A stretch of 64,000 nucleotides of DNA from Lytechinus variegatus (Eukaryota > Echinodermata > Echinoidea > Temnopleuroida > Toxopneustidae). The notes under the pieces were generated by a model. That model was not told the origin of the DNA, did not search any database, and worked only from the letters and a program-made list of their open reading frames with translations. The stretch is from contig NC_054750.1 of the NCBI RefSeq assembly GCF_018143015.1, positions 2,151,501 through 2,215,500 of the forward strand, written 5' to 3'. This document shows, one piece after another, positions 54,231-64,000 of the stretch. The translations under genes and the position numbers were made by a program. Within the stretch, counting starts at the first letter, position 1. Each line of letters opens with the position of its first letter.

Positions 54231-54545
54231 TTGTTTTTGTTGTTTGCGGGGGTTATTTTGGAGAGAGAATGGAGATGTGCGTGGGGTCAAAAGACAGACG
54301 ATGTACACGAATTTGTGTCACGTAATTTTGGCGCCACGTGGGAGTCGTGGGACCTCACTTGGTGTCGTCCAAAGGGCTTCGGCACATACTTAGAATCACC
54401 CTTCGTCTCTCCGTCTTGCATAAACTCGACTGACCTCGACTCATGTTACTCGTGCAGTAAACAACCAACAAACAACCCTAGTGCATTTTTTCTCCATCCC
54501 TCTTTCTCTCTCTTTCTGTCTCGTTTTCGACAGCAAATATTATAA
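54231..54545 (+). other. Open frame in a CG-richer island, doubtful
   Basis: A 104-codon frame of fairly complex composition (GATWESWDLTWCRPKG, STDLDSCYSCSKQPTNN) lies in sequence with more CG dinucleotides than its surroundings. It starts in low-complexity sequence and has no clear acceptor or domain. It may be a promoter-like island, a repeat relic or a fragment of a gene. Confidence 0.2.
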
Positions 54546-56118
54546 TGGACGTTAACCGATCATTTTGGGGGGGAATGAAGAAATGCGAATAGAATTTGAA
54601 ATTGTATTTGAATCGTGATGTTGAATTTGAAATATAGGCTTTATTTCAGACCCTTATTTTACCAGGGCAACCTCGACAATTCATTTCCACCTAGGAAATC
54701 CATTACGTTTCATCAAATTTTCAAAATTTGCCAACGTCTTATGCTGTCATTAATGTCATCATTGTCGTTATATTCACCACCATTGCAGTATTATGGTCAT
54801 TAATCTATGATCTCGTTATCACTTCATTAAAATGCAAAATTACGCTTTGTCCTTGATATTATTGTTTCGTAAAATTTGTCAGCTAGGGCTTCGCACGGTA
54901 AAATTGTCGCGCTGGTCCGTCAAAACAGATGCGGGAGCTTATTTGACCCCCCCCCCCCCCCTTACTCACTTATTAACAATGGCCTCATAATAGTCACTAT
55001 AATATCTTATTATTTCCCTAGCTTTGTTTGCGTGCATGTCGGGATATTTAGATCGCAGACAGTTAGTATTCGCATGTCTGCGAGTATTACTTTCGTCTCG
55101 TTCATACCCATTGCGGAGAAAGCATTATATCGACTTGCTCATGAGAAATTCCTCACCATGCCATAGGCACCTTTTTACGGTTCTAGGGTCTAGGGTCTCC
55201 TCAATTATCGTCTAGCTTCGGGCTAAATCTCGATTTACCTGCCGAGACCGAGTGTGTTTTTAGCATACCTCATGTTAACCAATAGATGATGGATCTGCGA
55301 AAGATAATTAGCTGCAGTTATCGACAAACTTAACCCTCAATGCGATTAGGCTGCCTTTTGACCCTAATCCTGTTTGTTACATGAAACTCAAGCAGCCAGA
55401 AATGGTGTCTAGTTTCATCTGATTACATGAAGGCTTTCATGAAACATGTAAGACAAGTATTTATTCTTTCTACAAGGATGACTTGAGTGGCGTCGAGTGG
55501 TGGGAAACTCAATGAGTCTCTATCTATAGCTGAAGGCTCACCAGAACATTCTCCACGTCATGCATGTGGAATGTTTACAAATCAAATACATTTCATATTT
55601 GAAATGAGAGAAGACGTACGTGTATCAGAACTGACAGTGTCCTAGCTTTTATCGTGATTGTCATTATGCAGCAATGAACTTAAAATATTCCTTATATAGC
55701 TGCCGAATACATGTTTTGCATGCACATTGCCAGTCTAGGTTTCATATGAGCAAATTATATTGACGTCAGGAACGGTAAAGAGGAACAGAAATGTTTAAAT
55801 AGAAATAAGGAGCTAAAGAAATTCAAAGAGAATCACAATAGGGTAATGGAAATAGATCACTAGAATTCCATTATATTCAGAATCGCATAAAACATGATTA
55901 AAAAAAATCATCATCGGCCTTGGAAGAGGGCGCGCTATTTTGAAGGAAAACATGACAATAAAAAAATGAAGGTGATTTTGATCAAATTTCTACATTTAAG
56001 CATACCAACTTGATTTTCAGGGGTGCTGCCTATGCTACCCCAAGATAAATTCTAGAGGTGCTTCAGCATCTCCAATACCTCCGCCTCTCCGGGCCATGTA
56101 CAGCATTTTTTTTTCTTT
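54546..56118. other. Non-coding stretch
   Basis: No gene seen. A poly-C run lies at 54947-54961. 56020-56100 matches the dispersed repeat near 30400 (GGGGTGCTGCCTATG). Confidence 0.4.
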
Positions 56119-56188
56119 GCCGTTGTCGAGAGGTTAAAGACGCCTGGCAAAACCATAAAAGTCAGGGATTCGAATCCCGGTAACAGCA
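56119..56188 (+). other. tRNA-like sequence, probably a SINE head or tRNA relic
   Basis: GCCGTTG and TAACAGC can pair as an acceptor stem with one mismatch. There is an A-box-like TTGTCGAGAGG and a B box GGATTCGAATCCC. The anticodon region does not form a clean five-base stem, so I do not call a tRNA gene. Confidence 0.45.
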
Positions 56189-56199
56189 TCTTGGAAAAG

Positions 56200-56941
56200 G
56201 CTTTAATATGCATTCGTCTTTCATCATACACGGAAAAAAAATGCATTGTTCTATCAACATTTGCACTTGTTTTTATCTTAAGAGATGTCTCTGATTGAGA
56301 AAAATTCTTTTGAAATTCTATTCTTGTTATCTTCCCTTTTTATATGAACATTTATCTTCCTTCTCGACGTCGTCCGTTCAATCACCCATCTTCGTCGTCT
56401 ACCCCTTCTTCGTTTTCTATTTTATATTCTCAATATTGTCATCACAATTCCTGTCAGTGTTAGTATGTATCATTGTTGATGTTGTTATTGTTACTAAATT
56501 ATTATTGATAAAAGCAGTAGAGTAATATAGCATTCAAGACAGTAGAAGTGTTGTGTAGTTATTTAGTTACAGTTGTCCTTGTTTTAATTCTTGTTCAACA
56601 TTACCCTTCCTTCTCGTATTATGACTTTTCATGAAAAAAAATAGAAAAATCACAAAAAATTACGCCATAGTATTTCCATGTTGCTCAAATAAAACATCTT
56701 CAACCCGAAATCCCATCATCGTAATGACAGCGTCTCTGCTTGCGGGTCATAAAATAAGCTATTCTATATCCATTTCATTACCATGCTTACCGAGCGTATC
56801 GTGATTGATCAATAAATCAAATGCATTTTATGATATTCCTCACAATATTTTGAGTGTCATTTCTTTATGTTATCGTGTTCTCGATCGTCAGCCCTGCATA
56901 TTTTAAAAGCGGCAGTATAACAGGGGCCACAGAACAGGAGG
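56200..56941. other. Non-coding stretch
   Basis: No gene seen; the open frame 56295-56525 is low-complexity. Confidence 0.35.
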
Positions 56942-57184
56942 TACACAGTAAATACTGTGGTGTTAACAGGTGAACATAGAGGACCACACAAGTTATTTTA
57001 CATCGGCGTTAAACTGGTGGTGTTAGTTTTACACCTATGGGAGTTATTACAACAACTATGGTTGTTACATTTACACTCTTTGGTGTTAGGTTTAATCTCT
57101 AGGGTGTTATTTTAACACCTCTGGGTGTGGTCCTCTATTAACACCAATTGGTGTCAGTTTTAACACCACAGTTTTTACAGTGTA
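56942..57184. mobile_element. MITE rich in GGTGTTA/TAACACC steps
   Basis: The ends are TACACAGTAAATACTGTGGT and the inverted ACCACAGTTTTTACAGTGTA. The second layer, GAGGACCACAC versus GTGTGGTCCTC, is also inverted. GGTGTTA or its complement recurs about ten times inside. It resembles the CACTGCAAAA elements in composition but differs in its ends. Confidence 0.78.
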
Positions 57185-60100
57185 GGGAATCCCCTCCCCC
57201 CAACTTTTTTTCAATAACCACACACAAAAAATTAAAATGAACATAATATGTTATATATGCCCTACTTGGGAGTGTATTATAATAATAATAATAGTAATAA
57301 TATAATAGTTTATTTTATATAACGCTTCATAGGTTGTATTTCTACGCGCTTTAAATTGATGAGATGGCAGACCTATAGCTACTCAGCTATTATTGTTCTT
57401 GCAATATCCTTTTGTCATGCAAAAAAACAACCCAGAATTACATTTGACGCAAAATAATTATCATACACAAAACGAATGGCCACCCCCTATGCTGATTTCG
57501 ACGCACGCTTGGGTTATATCGTCGGCAAACGATCGTTATTATTACTTAAAACCCTTTATAATGCGTAAATCATGATAACAGTTAATGTATGCATTACTTT
57601 CATATAAATCGAGCTTCACATTTCAATGCCCCCATTAATCTACCAAATCTTCAATCTATTGAAGACGTGCATGGTGACTATTTATTCATAGAAACATCTT
57701 TCGTGTCAGAAACCAATTTCAATTTTTAAATGAAAACCCAGGAGTCTATTTACAATCAAAATGATTATTTGCAGCGAAAAGTCCGGTGTATAGGGCTATA
57801 AATCGCTAATGACCTCAAGAAACCATGGAAACGGGGGAATGGTTATCATTCTTCCCCATTTTGATTAGTTTTACGCCTTTGTATCACAAGTCTGCTCACG
57901 ACGTTGTTAAAGTATGCTATATGCCTACATATTCTGCGATTCGCTTATAATATAATCAAAAGCAAGAAAATGGGAAGTTGTGCCAGAGGAGGGAGGCAAG
58001 GAGCCCCCCCCCCCCTCCCTGGATCCGCCGGCTCTGATACAGTAGCTGAAATGCTTATCTGCTCTCTGGGTATACAGTCGTAATATTCACATCTGAACGG
58101 TACACGCCAAACAAACATGTCCGATAAATACAGAACATCCACCAAGTAGAACTGAATTAGATGTATAAAAATGTTCAAACACTTTCTTTTGAATTCTGTT
58201 TTTCAGACTGTAGTTATACTAGAGAAGACTGAAAGGATTGTTCGAAAATAATTGATCTATTTTACATTGGTGGAAATCCCGGGGGACAGGGGGACGCGTT
58301 CCCCCCCCCCCCTTCCGAATAGTAGGGGAGCACAATATCAAACGTCCCCCTACTATTTTTTGGTCTTTTGTGACGAAAAGAAATTTTGGACGAGATGACT
58401 TTATATACTTTTGGGGTGATAACCTTTTTCTTCTTTTTTGTTGTCAATTTTTCCAGCCCCTTGTCCTCCCCTACCTTTTGGGAGAGATTTCTGCCCCTGC
58501 GATTTTAAGGAGTTGAAACAAATCTTTTGAGTTTTCTTTTCAATGATTTTTTTAAGATAAAAAGAATGATTCATTCCGCTGTGGATTTTGAGATATTTAC
58601 AGTCATTTTCTGAAACCCGGACTAGAGTATTAGTCAGGAACAAAATAAATTTCAAGCTTAGAATCTTAAAGATGATTGAAAATTTTATAGTAGGTCTCCA
58701 TTTTAAATCACTTTGAATTTATCAAAGTGATTGTAATCTTATTTCAAAGTCTGCTCTAAAACAAATGCAAAAAAAACGTTTAATTTGACTTTAATCTTGT
58801 AATGCAAAATCACATCTAAGCAAGGCTTGTTATCGCTTAGTCAGAGCTGTTTGACAGTTTCGTTTTTCTGAATTACCGTTTTCAAGGAAGACGCAAACAT
58901 TCGAAAGATGGTGAAAGAGGTGTCATGTCGGGACATGGTTCGAACTAATTAAGACAACCGTCTGATACGCTCAAGAAACGGGAAACCGTAACTAGAGAGT
59001 GAACACGCATGTTGCGTTCGATATCAAAGATTTAATTTAGTTTGTCTCTCCTGTCACACGGGTCGGGCCAACAAAAAAAAGACAAATGAAGAGAGGAGAC
59101 TATTCCGATAATAGTAAATTCATCTACTCAGATTCGAAAAGTTATTTTGTCAGAGGGGCGCTTACTAAAATACCAAGTTAAAGGGCTGAATGACTAAAAA
59201 CTACATGATTCTATAAATGTCAATAGAATGTTCAATTTTTAAAATAAATGCTACTGATTTCCCTTCTGATAGGCTAATTCAATTATGAGTAGATTGGTTT
59301 TAGAATGTGCAATGATGACATCCATAAATCATGTGTCAGAAATTATATGGGATAGGCCTATATCGTTCTCTCCTGTTTCATAAAAGCTGTTTAGACATTC
59401 TGTTCAATGATTTATGACATAAAGAATGATAATCCTTCTCTAAAATCACATCGAATTTATCTCTGAATGTCAATCTTCGCAGGTTGGTCTTAATTTAATG
59501 TGACGTTGGAGTGGAATCGAATCATGCCCCAATGTATATTTTTACACAGAGAAAAAAAATCAGCGGGAGCAAGCAAAGCATTTACGAGTCTCTTTACGCG
59601 GTAAGTCTTCCTCTTTTTCGCTCTCATCCGAGTAAAATGTATGCCCTATCAACCCCGAAGTGTATATTGAAAAAATGTGGCCTCGCGCTGTTATGAAAAC
59701 TGACAAGAGCTCTCGAGGCGCAGTGAGGGGTAGACTCGCTAGGGAATCCCGGAAGGGCCGATGAGGGAACCGGGGTTGCGTAGCAGCTGGAAAAAGGAGC
59801 ATTTCAGATCAGTGTGAGATGTAGACGTATTATTCGGAGCATGAACAAACACCTGTTAGCTATTCTTCTTCTGTCGATTTATTTCGTTATCACGAAGCCC
59901 TAGTCAACATTTCGATTTTGCTCGCCGAATTTGCCTTTTCGGGCACAATCATTTTGTTGCCACTGAGATGATACAGCCTCAGTGTGAACGTTAAATGTAA
60001 AAAGCAATCCCCTTTAAAGAAACACCAGCATGATCATTCCATTTCTCCATCTTCAGTTCAAAAAGTTAAATCTACAGGCACTAAAAATAGAATCTCCAAT

Positions 60101-60558
60101 CTGCATTAAGTCAGAAAAACCTTCCCCTCCTCCCCCGCCGTCCGCCTCCCCCATTCGTCCTTAATGATGACAGTAGTATTTATATAACGCCAATTCTATT
60201 TATGAAATTACACAAGGCTCTGAGGTTAAATGGCAAGATCATTAAAGTAGGGGGTCCACGTGAATTTAGGGGGACGCAGAAAACAAAATTGACAAAAAAA
60301 AGTAATTTCTCCCTTGACATTCAGTATGGAAAGCCATGAACTGGTCTGATAATTTTTTTTAATTTGTGGGCAATATCATATCGTGTTTTTTTTTCATACA
60401 ACAAAGTCAGAATCAACATGTTACTACAATACAGATTTTGGCGTGTTTAGACATTAACTGGTCTGATAATGGTTATTTAAAAAATAATAGATAAAAATGA
60501 AGCACAATAATCTGCATGTCATCGTTCGATCTGAAACTAGACATTGGCCTAAAATCCT
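57185..60558. other. Non-coding stretch
   Basis: No gene recognised. 57281-57350 and 60170-60230 look like minus-strand 3' ends of L2-type elements (TAATAATAATA ... TTTATATAACGC). Poly-C runs lie at about 58002-58014 and 58300-58312. The minus-strand frame 59560-59802 sits in a CG-richer piece but shows no domain. Confidence 0.4.
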
Positions 60559-60798
60559 ACACTACAAAAACTCCGGTGTTGATTTAACACCAGCCCTGAA
60601 TTTATGTATGTCCACACCAGAGAACTGTTAAACAACACCGGTTTGGGTATTAGTCTAACACCAGATAGGTGTTAATACAACACCAATTAGTTTTAAAACA
60701 GCATCGGTTTGATTCCAAATGTAGTTGTTTCCATACTTCTCTGGTGTGGACATAGATTCCGGGCTGGTGTTAAATCAACACCGGGGTTTTGCAGTGTA
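60559..60798. mobile_element. MITE with GGTGTTGA-type inverted ends, longer copy
   Basis: The left end is TACACTACAAAAACTCCGGT and the right end ACCGGGGTTTTGCAGTGTA. GTCCACACCAGAGAA on the left pairs with TTCTCTGGTGTGGAC on the right, giving inverted arms of about 65 bp. Same family as 42153-42321, which has lost part of its right side. Confidence 0.85.
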
Positions 60799-60961
60799 CT
60801 GGGGTCATCGTAAGGTTCAGTTGGTCGACAAGCAGTTGGTATACTTCTCACATACCTGCAATTCAATACCACACTGACTAAACTCGTTTGGTCTATACTA
60901 TCAAACGATATCTGTCTGGTCTACATTCCTTATCCAATACCCATGCAGTCTAAAAGTTAGT

Positions 60962-61271
60962 GGCCCGTATTCTGATAGCAGGTTTAACTTAAATCAGGTT
61001 TAAAGTTGTATTTTAAGTATGGGAGGCCAAAAGTATCAACATTTTTATTAAGTTGTATGTTTCTTACATTTACTTTGCTCTTTCCTGATTTTTCGATGGT
61101 GAAGACAACAATCTATAAATACTTGCTTAACAATTATGAATGATTTTAAAGCCAAATGAGCTGAAGTATGATATCTCTAGAGTTAATAATTTATGTAACA
61201 AGTGGCTACCCATACTTTATCCACAACTTTAAACCTGAGTTTAACTTAAACCTGCTACCAGAATACGGGCC
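60962..61271. mobile_element. GGCCCGTATTC-type MITE, well-preserved copy
   Basis: GGCCCGTATTCTGATAGCAG on the left and CTGCTACCAGAATACGGGCC on the right. The inverted arms extend over about 50 bp (GGTTTAACTTAAAT / GTTTAACTTAAACC and AAAGTTGT / ACAACTTT). The interior is AT-rich and non-coding. Confidence 0.88.
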
Positions 61272-64000
61272 AGTGAGTCTAATGTCCAGTTTTCCAGTTG
61301 CCACTAGTTTCGTCTATTCATTTTTTTTACTTTGTCAAATGAAAATATGGTTCATACGCAAGTTTGTTAGACCAGGTGGACATTAGTCATGTTAGAAGAA
61401 ATGTGCATAGCGGAACTAGTAAATGGTAAATGGGCTTAATGGCATTTAGACCAACCAGTTAAGAAATAGACCACGTCGGATGAGATAAAAACGGGAGCTA
61501 CATTATAAACGAAGCGGTTGTCAACCACTCTCAATTTGACAAACAAATAAGCAGCTGTTTTTAGATCTTTTAAAGATTATCGATTGAATGGGATATATGA
61601 AAAGATTATGGAAGATGCAGCATTGCAATTGTGGATAATTTATAATTGTAAACCGTCGTCCAAACCTATTTTGCTGTTAAACAATGCACTTCAGTATTAA
61701 CCTTGTCTGAATATGCAGCCTATAAGTCCCTGCCAACTCAAACCAGTTTTACTTCTACTTACATTGTCATGTGCATAGTACACAAAAGAGATCAATCTAT
61801 AAATTTTTCCTAATAAAGTATAATGCAGAATAGGTATTATATCCAAAATCATGCTTAAGCTAATTCAAAACAATTATTGTGTACGCTGTCCAGCACCTCC
61901 ATGACCTCATGGTGAGGATAAACACAGAAAAAAAATCTTAACATTTTTATACAACGCTGTTTAGCTCTACTTTACGAGCATTACAATATAGCTGTTTAAC
62001 AGTTCAAACAAGTCCTTGAAAAATAACAGCTGCGCTTAAGTTATTGAAAATTTAAAAAATATATAAAAAATTAAGGTTTCAATCACTTATCTAAACTTTT
62101 TTTAGAGCACATGGCCCTGGGAAGCGGGGGGTGGTGGGAACCAAGTTGCATCCTCATTTTTTAGCGACCCCCCCCCCCCACTCTTTGGGGGGGCCTGTAA
62201 AATTTTTCTTGACAAAAATGTCCTTCATTTTGTAGTAGAAACATTTTTCCCCATTTATTTTGAACTTAAAGCCTGCACCCCCTGTATAGAAATCACTCCC
62301 AGGGCCTTGATAATACAGTGATGTAGGCCTATATAATATATATTTAAAAAAAACAGTGATTTTATTGAGTGATAAAATTATTCGCATGTTTTTGTGGTTC
62401 CATTAACCAAGCTAACTGCAGGTAGTTACCTTCAATCATGCTAATGGTCTCCTTACATCAGAATAGAGCACTCTCAATCTAAATGACTCATCACCCTGTT
62501 AGCAGTGTATGATAAAACCACATTAAATCAGTGGTTTCTGATGGCCCTCAATCTTGGCATGAGAGGCATCTATTAGCATTAACATTCTTACTTAAGACCT
62601 ACTTCATATTCCTGTACTTAATATATGTACTTAGTATTTGTATTCATCAGTCTCGTATTCAGGGCACTGTTCTGTGATGTTGACATGAGAGTAATCATGG
62701 TAATACTCTCAAATCGCAATTAAGATTCAGAACTGGTACACTTAACAGAGAAAAGACATGTTTTCTAAATAAGTCTATAAAATACACGAATTAATTTCAA
62801 TTTCTATACACCTGCATGGATATCAAAACATCTAAGCTTAATCCATTTTTTCTTTCTAGTCGCTGGAATTATTGTGTACTCTCAGAATATATTTCAAGAG
62901 TTGGAAACGAACTATTGACCAACTAAAGTAGCTCCATGTTCAAACGGAGTAAGATTAAAGTTAAATGCTCTTTTCGAGTATGTTATATGCTCCGTTTGGA
63001 TGCAACTTCCAGTGGTCTGAGTAATTTCAACAGGAGCAAGAAATAATATTTCTCCGAGTCTATTTTTCATAAATCCATGGAATTGTGCCACTCGATTATT
63101 GAAAAAGCATGATTGTGGATGAAATATCAAAACCTGGTCACATAAGATTTCATATTTTTGGTCAAAAGAGGGGGAAGACGTCCCTCTAAAGGCTCCTACC
63201 AAAAATTTGAAAATGGTGGCGACACGTCATCCCCCCCCCTCCACCTGGATCGCTGCCAATGGTCACTACCAAGCTATACATAGTAAAATGGTCCAGCATT
63301 ACCAGCATACATGATCCTTCCTGGCCATTTCATCAAATTCATTTTGACTATATTTGATTTAAGTCAATTAAATCCAGTTGGGTGTTTCATTAAGCTATTC
63401 GTAAAATACGAATGACTTACGCATACGACTGATGATCATTTATTGTGGTAAATGATAGCCCCTACATGTTTGTAGCTGAGTTAGCATCTAAGTTCCAGTC
63501 GCGCTTAACATTTACGAACAGCTTTAAGAAACAGCCACTTGCACTGTTAATACGAAAGTTACTTCACATCTACCCAAGATCAATGTATAACAAGGCTTGG
63601 GGTAGGCCTACGTATTAAACAATAGCGATTGATCAGGCAATCGATTTTACAATTAGTTGCGTATCATCAACCATCATCAATATATTGCAATTGAAATAAA
63701 TAGAGTTAAATATACAACATTGGAAGAATCACCCAACAAGTGCCCATCTTCAAAGTATAATCAATGTCAGGTTGTGCATACATGTAGGCATATCCAGCGC
63801 GGACCAGCCCAAGAAACGGGTAAACAAGTTTTGGTAAAGGGGAATTTGGCGACCGAGATATATAGTGGTCGTCCAGACACATATTTTACGCATGCGTAGA
63901 GCCTTGAAAACACTTTAATTTACATCTAGACAAAGTCTTTTTAATGAAGAACACGTATTATTCTATATACCCACTTGATTTAGGTTGGGCCATCTTGCAG
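61272..64000. other. Non-coding stretch to the window end
   Basis: No gene recognised. A C run lies at 62167-62180 and another at 63231-63239. The open frames 62912-63202 (minus) and 63657-63899 (plus) show no domain and no clear splice context. Confidence 0.35.

Noticed and set aside
56119..56188. Functional tRNA gene
   Set aside because: The acceptor stem has a mismatch and the anticodon and T stems are poor; called tRNA-like only.

Overview
This is an AT-rich, intron-rich, repeat-laden animal nuclear sequence. Scavenger receptor cysteine-rich (SRCR) domains, each coded by one symmetric phase 1-1 exon and present as a tandem array of receptor genes, together with CR1/L2-like LINEs, tRNA-derived SINEs and many small inverted-repeat elements, suggest an echinoderm, most likely a sea urchin, where SRCR genes are known to be greatly expanded. 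The species call is inference; no bacterial, organellar or viral gene was recognised.

Layout. 2.0-9.1 kb: gene A (+), which can be assembled as signal peptide (2039), two SRCR exons (4852, 6845), a transmembrane/tail exon (7386) and a last tail exon (8771). 9.1-20.5 kb: intergenic, holding a decayed minus-strand LINE with ORF1, endonuclease and reverse transcriptase remnants (about 12.1-16.9 kb), a tRNA-Arg-like sequence at the centre of an inverted repeat (17.2-17.5 kb) and degenerate satellites. 20.5-26.5 kb: gene B (+), with a decayed SRCR exon (20524), a large palindrome carrying two inverted SRCR exon fragments around a mobile element (21.5-22.6 kb), two intact SRCR exons (23558, 24639) and a transmembrane/tail exon (25507). 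26.6-30.0 kb: three copies of a repeat unit. 32.4-37.8 kb: gene C (+), with a frameshifted SRCR exon (32415), four intact SRCR exons (33708, 34211, 35066, 35695) and a stalk/transmembrane/tail exon (36968). 38-64 kb: no convincing gene; MITEs, SINEs, microsatellites and poly-C tracts, plus a few weak exon candidates.

Function. Genes A, B and C are paralogous type I membrane receptors: an ectodomain of six-cysteine SRCR domains, one transmembrane helix and a cytoplasmic tail of about 220-295 residues. The tails are tyrosine-rich and share a layout: a juxtamembrane YMD(V/L) site, a Pro-rich PPxLP site (SH3-type PxxPxR in A and C), then HEYT(D/E) and repeated modules of the form YMDM ... DGYLLP. 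YxxM is the textbook docking motif for the SH2 domains of PI3-kinase p85, so these look like signalling SRCR receptors rather than secreted or purely scavenging ones. The conserved bipartite tail module is the most interesting thing in the window.

Limits: exon borders are read by eye from splice consensus and phase. First exons of genes B and C were not found, and no repeat or protein database could be searched.
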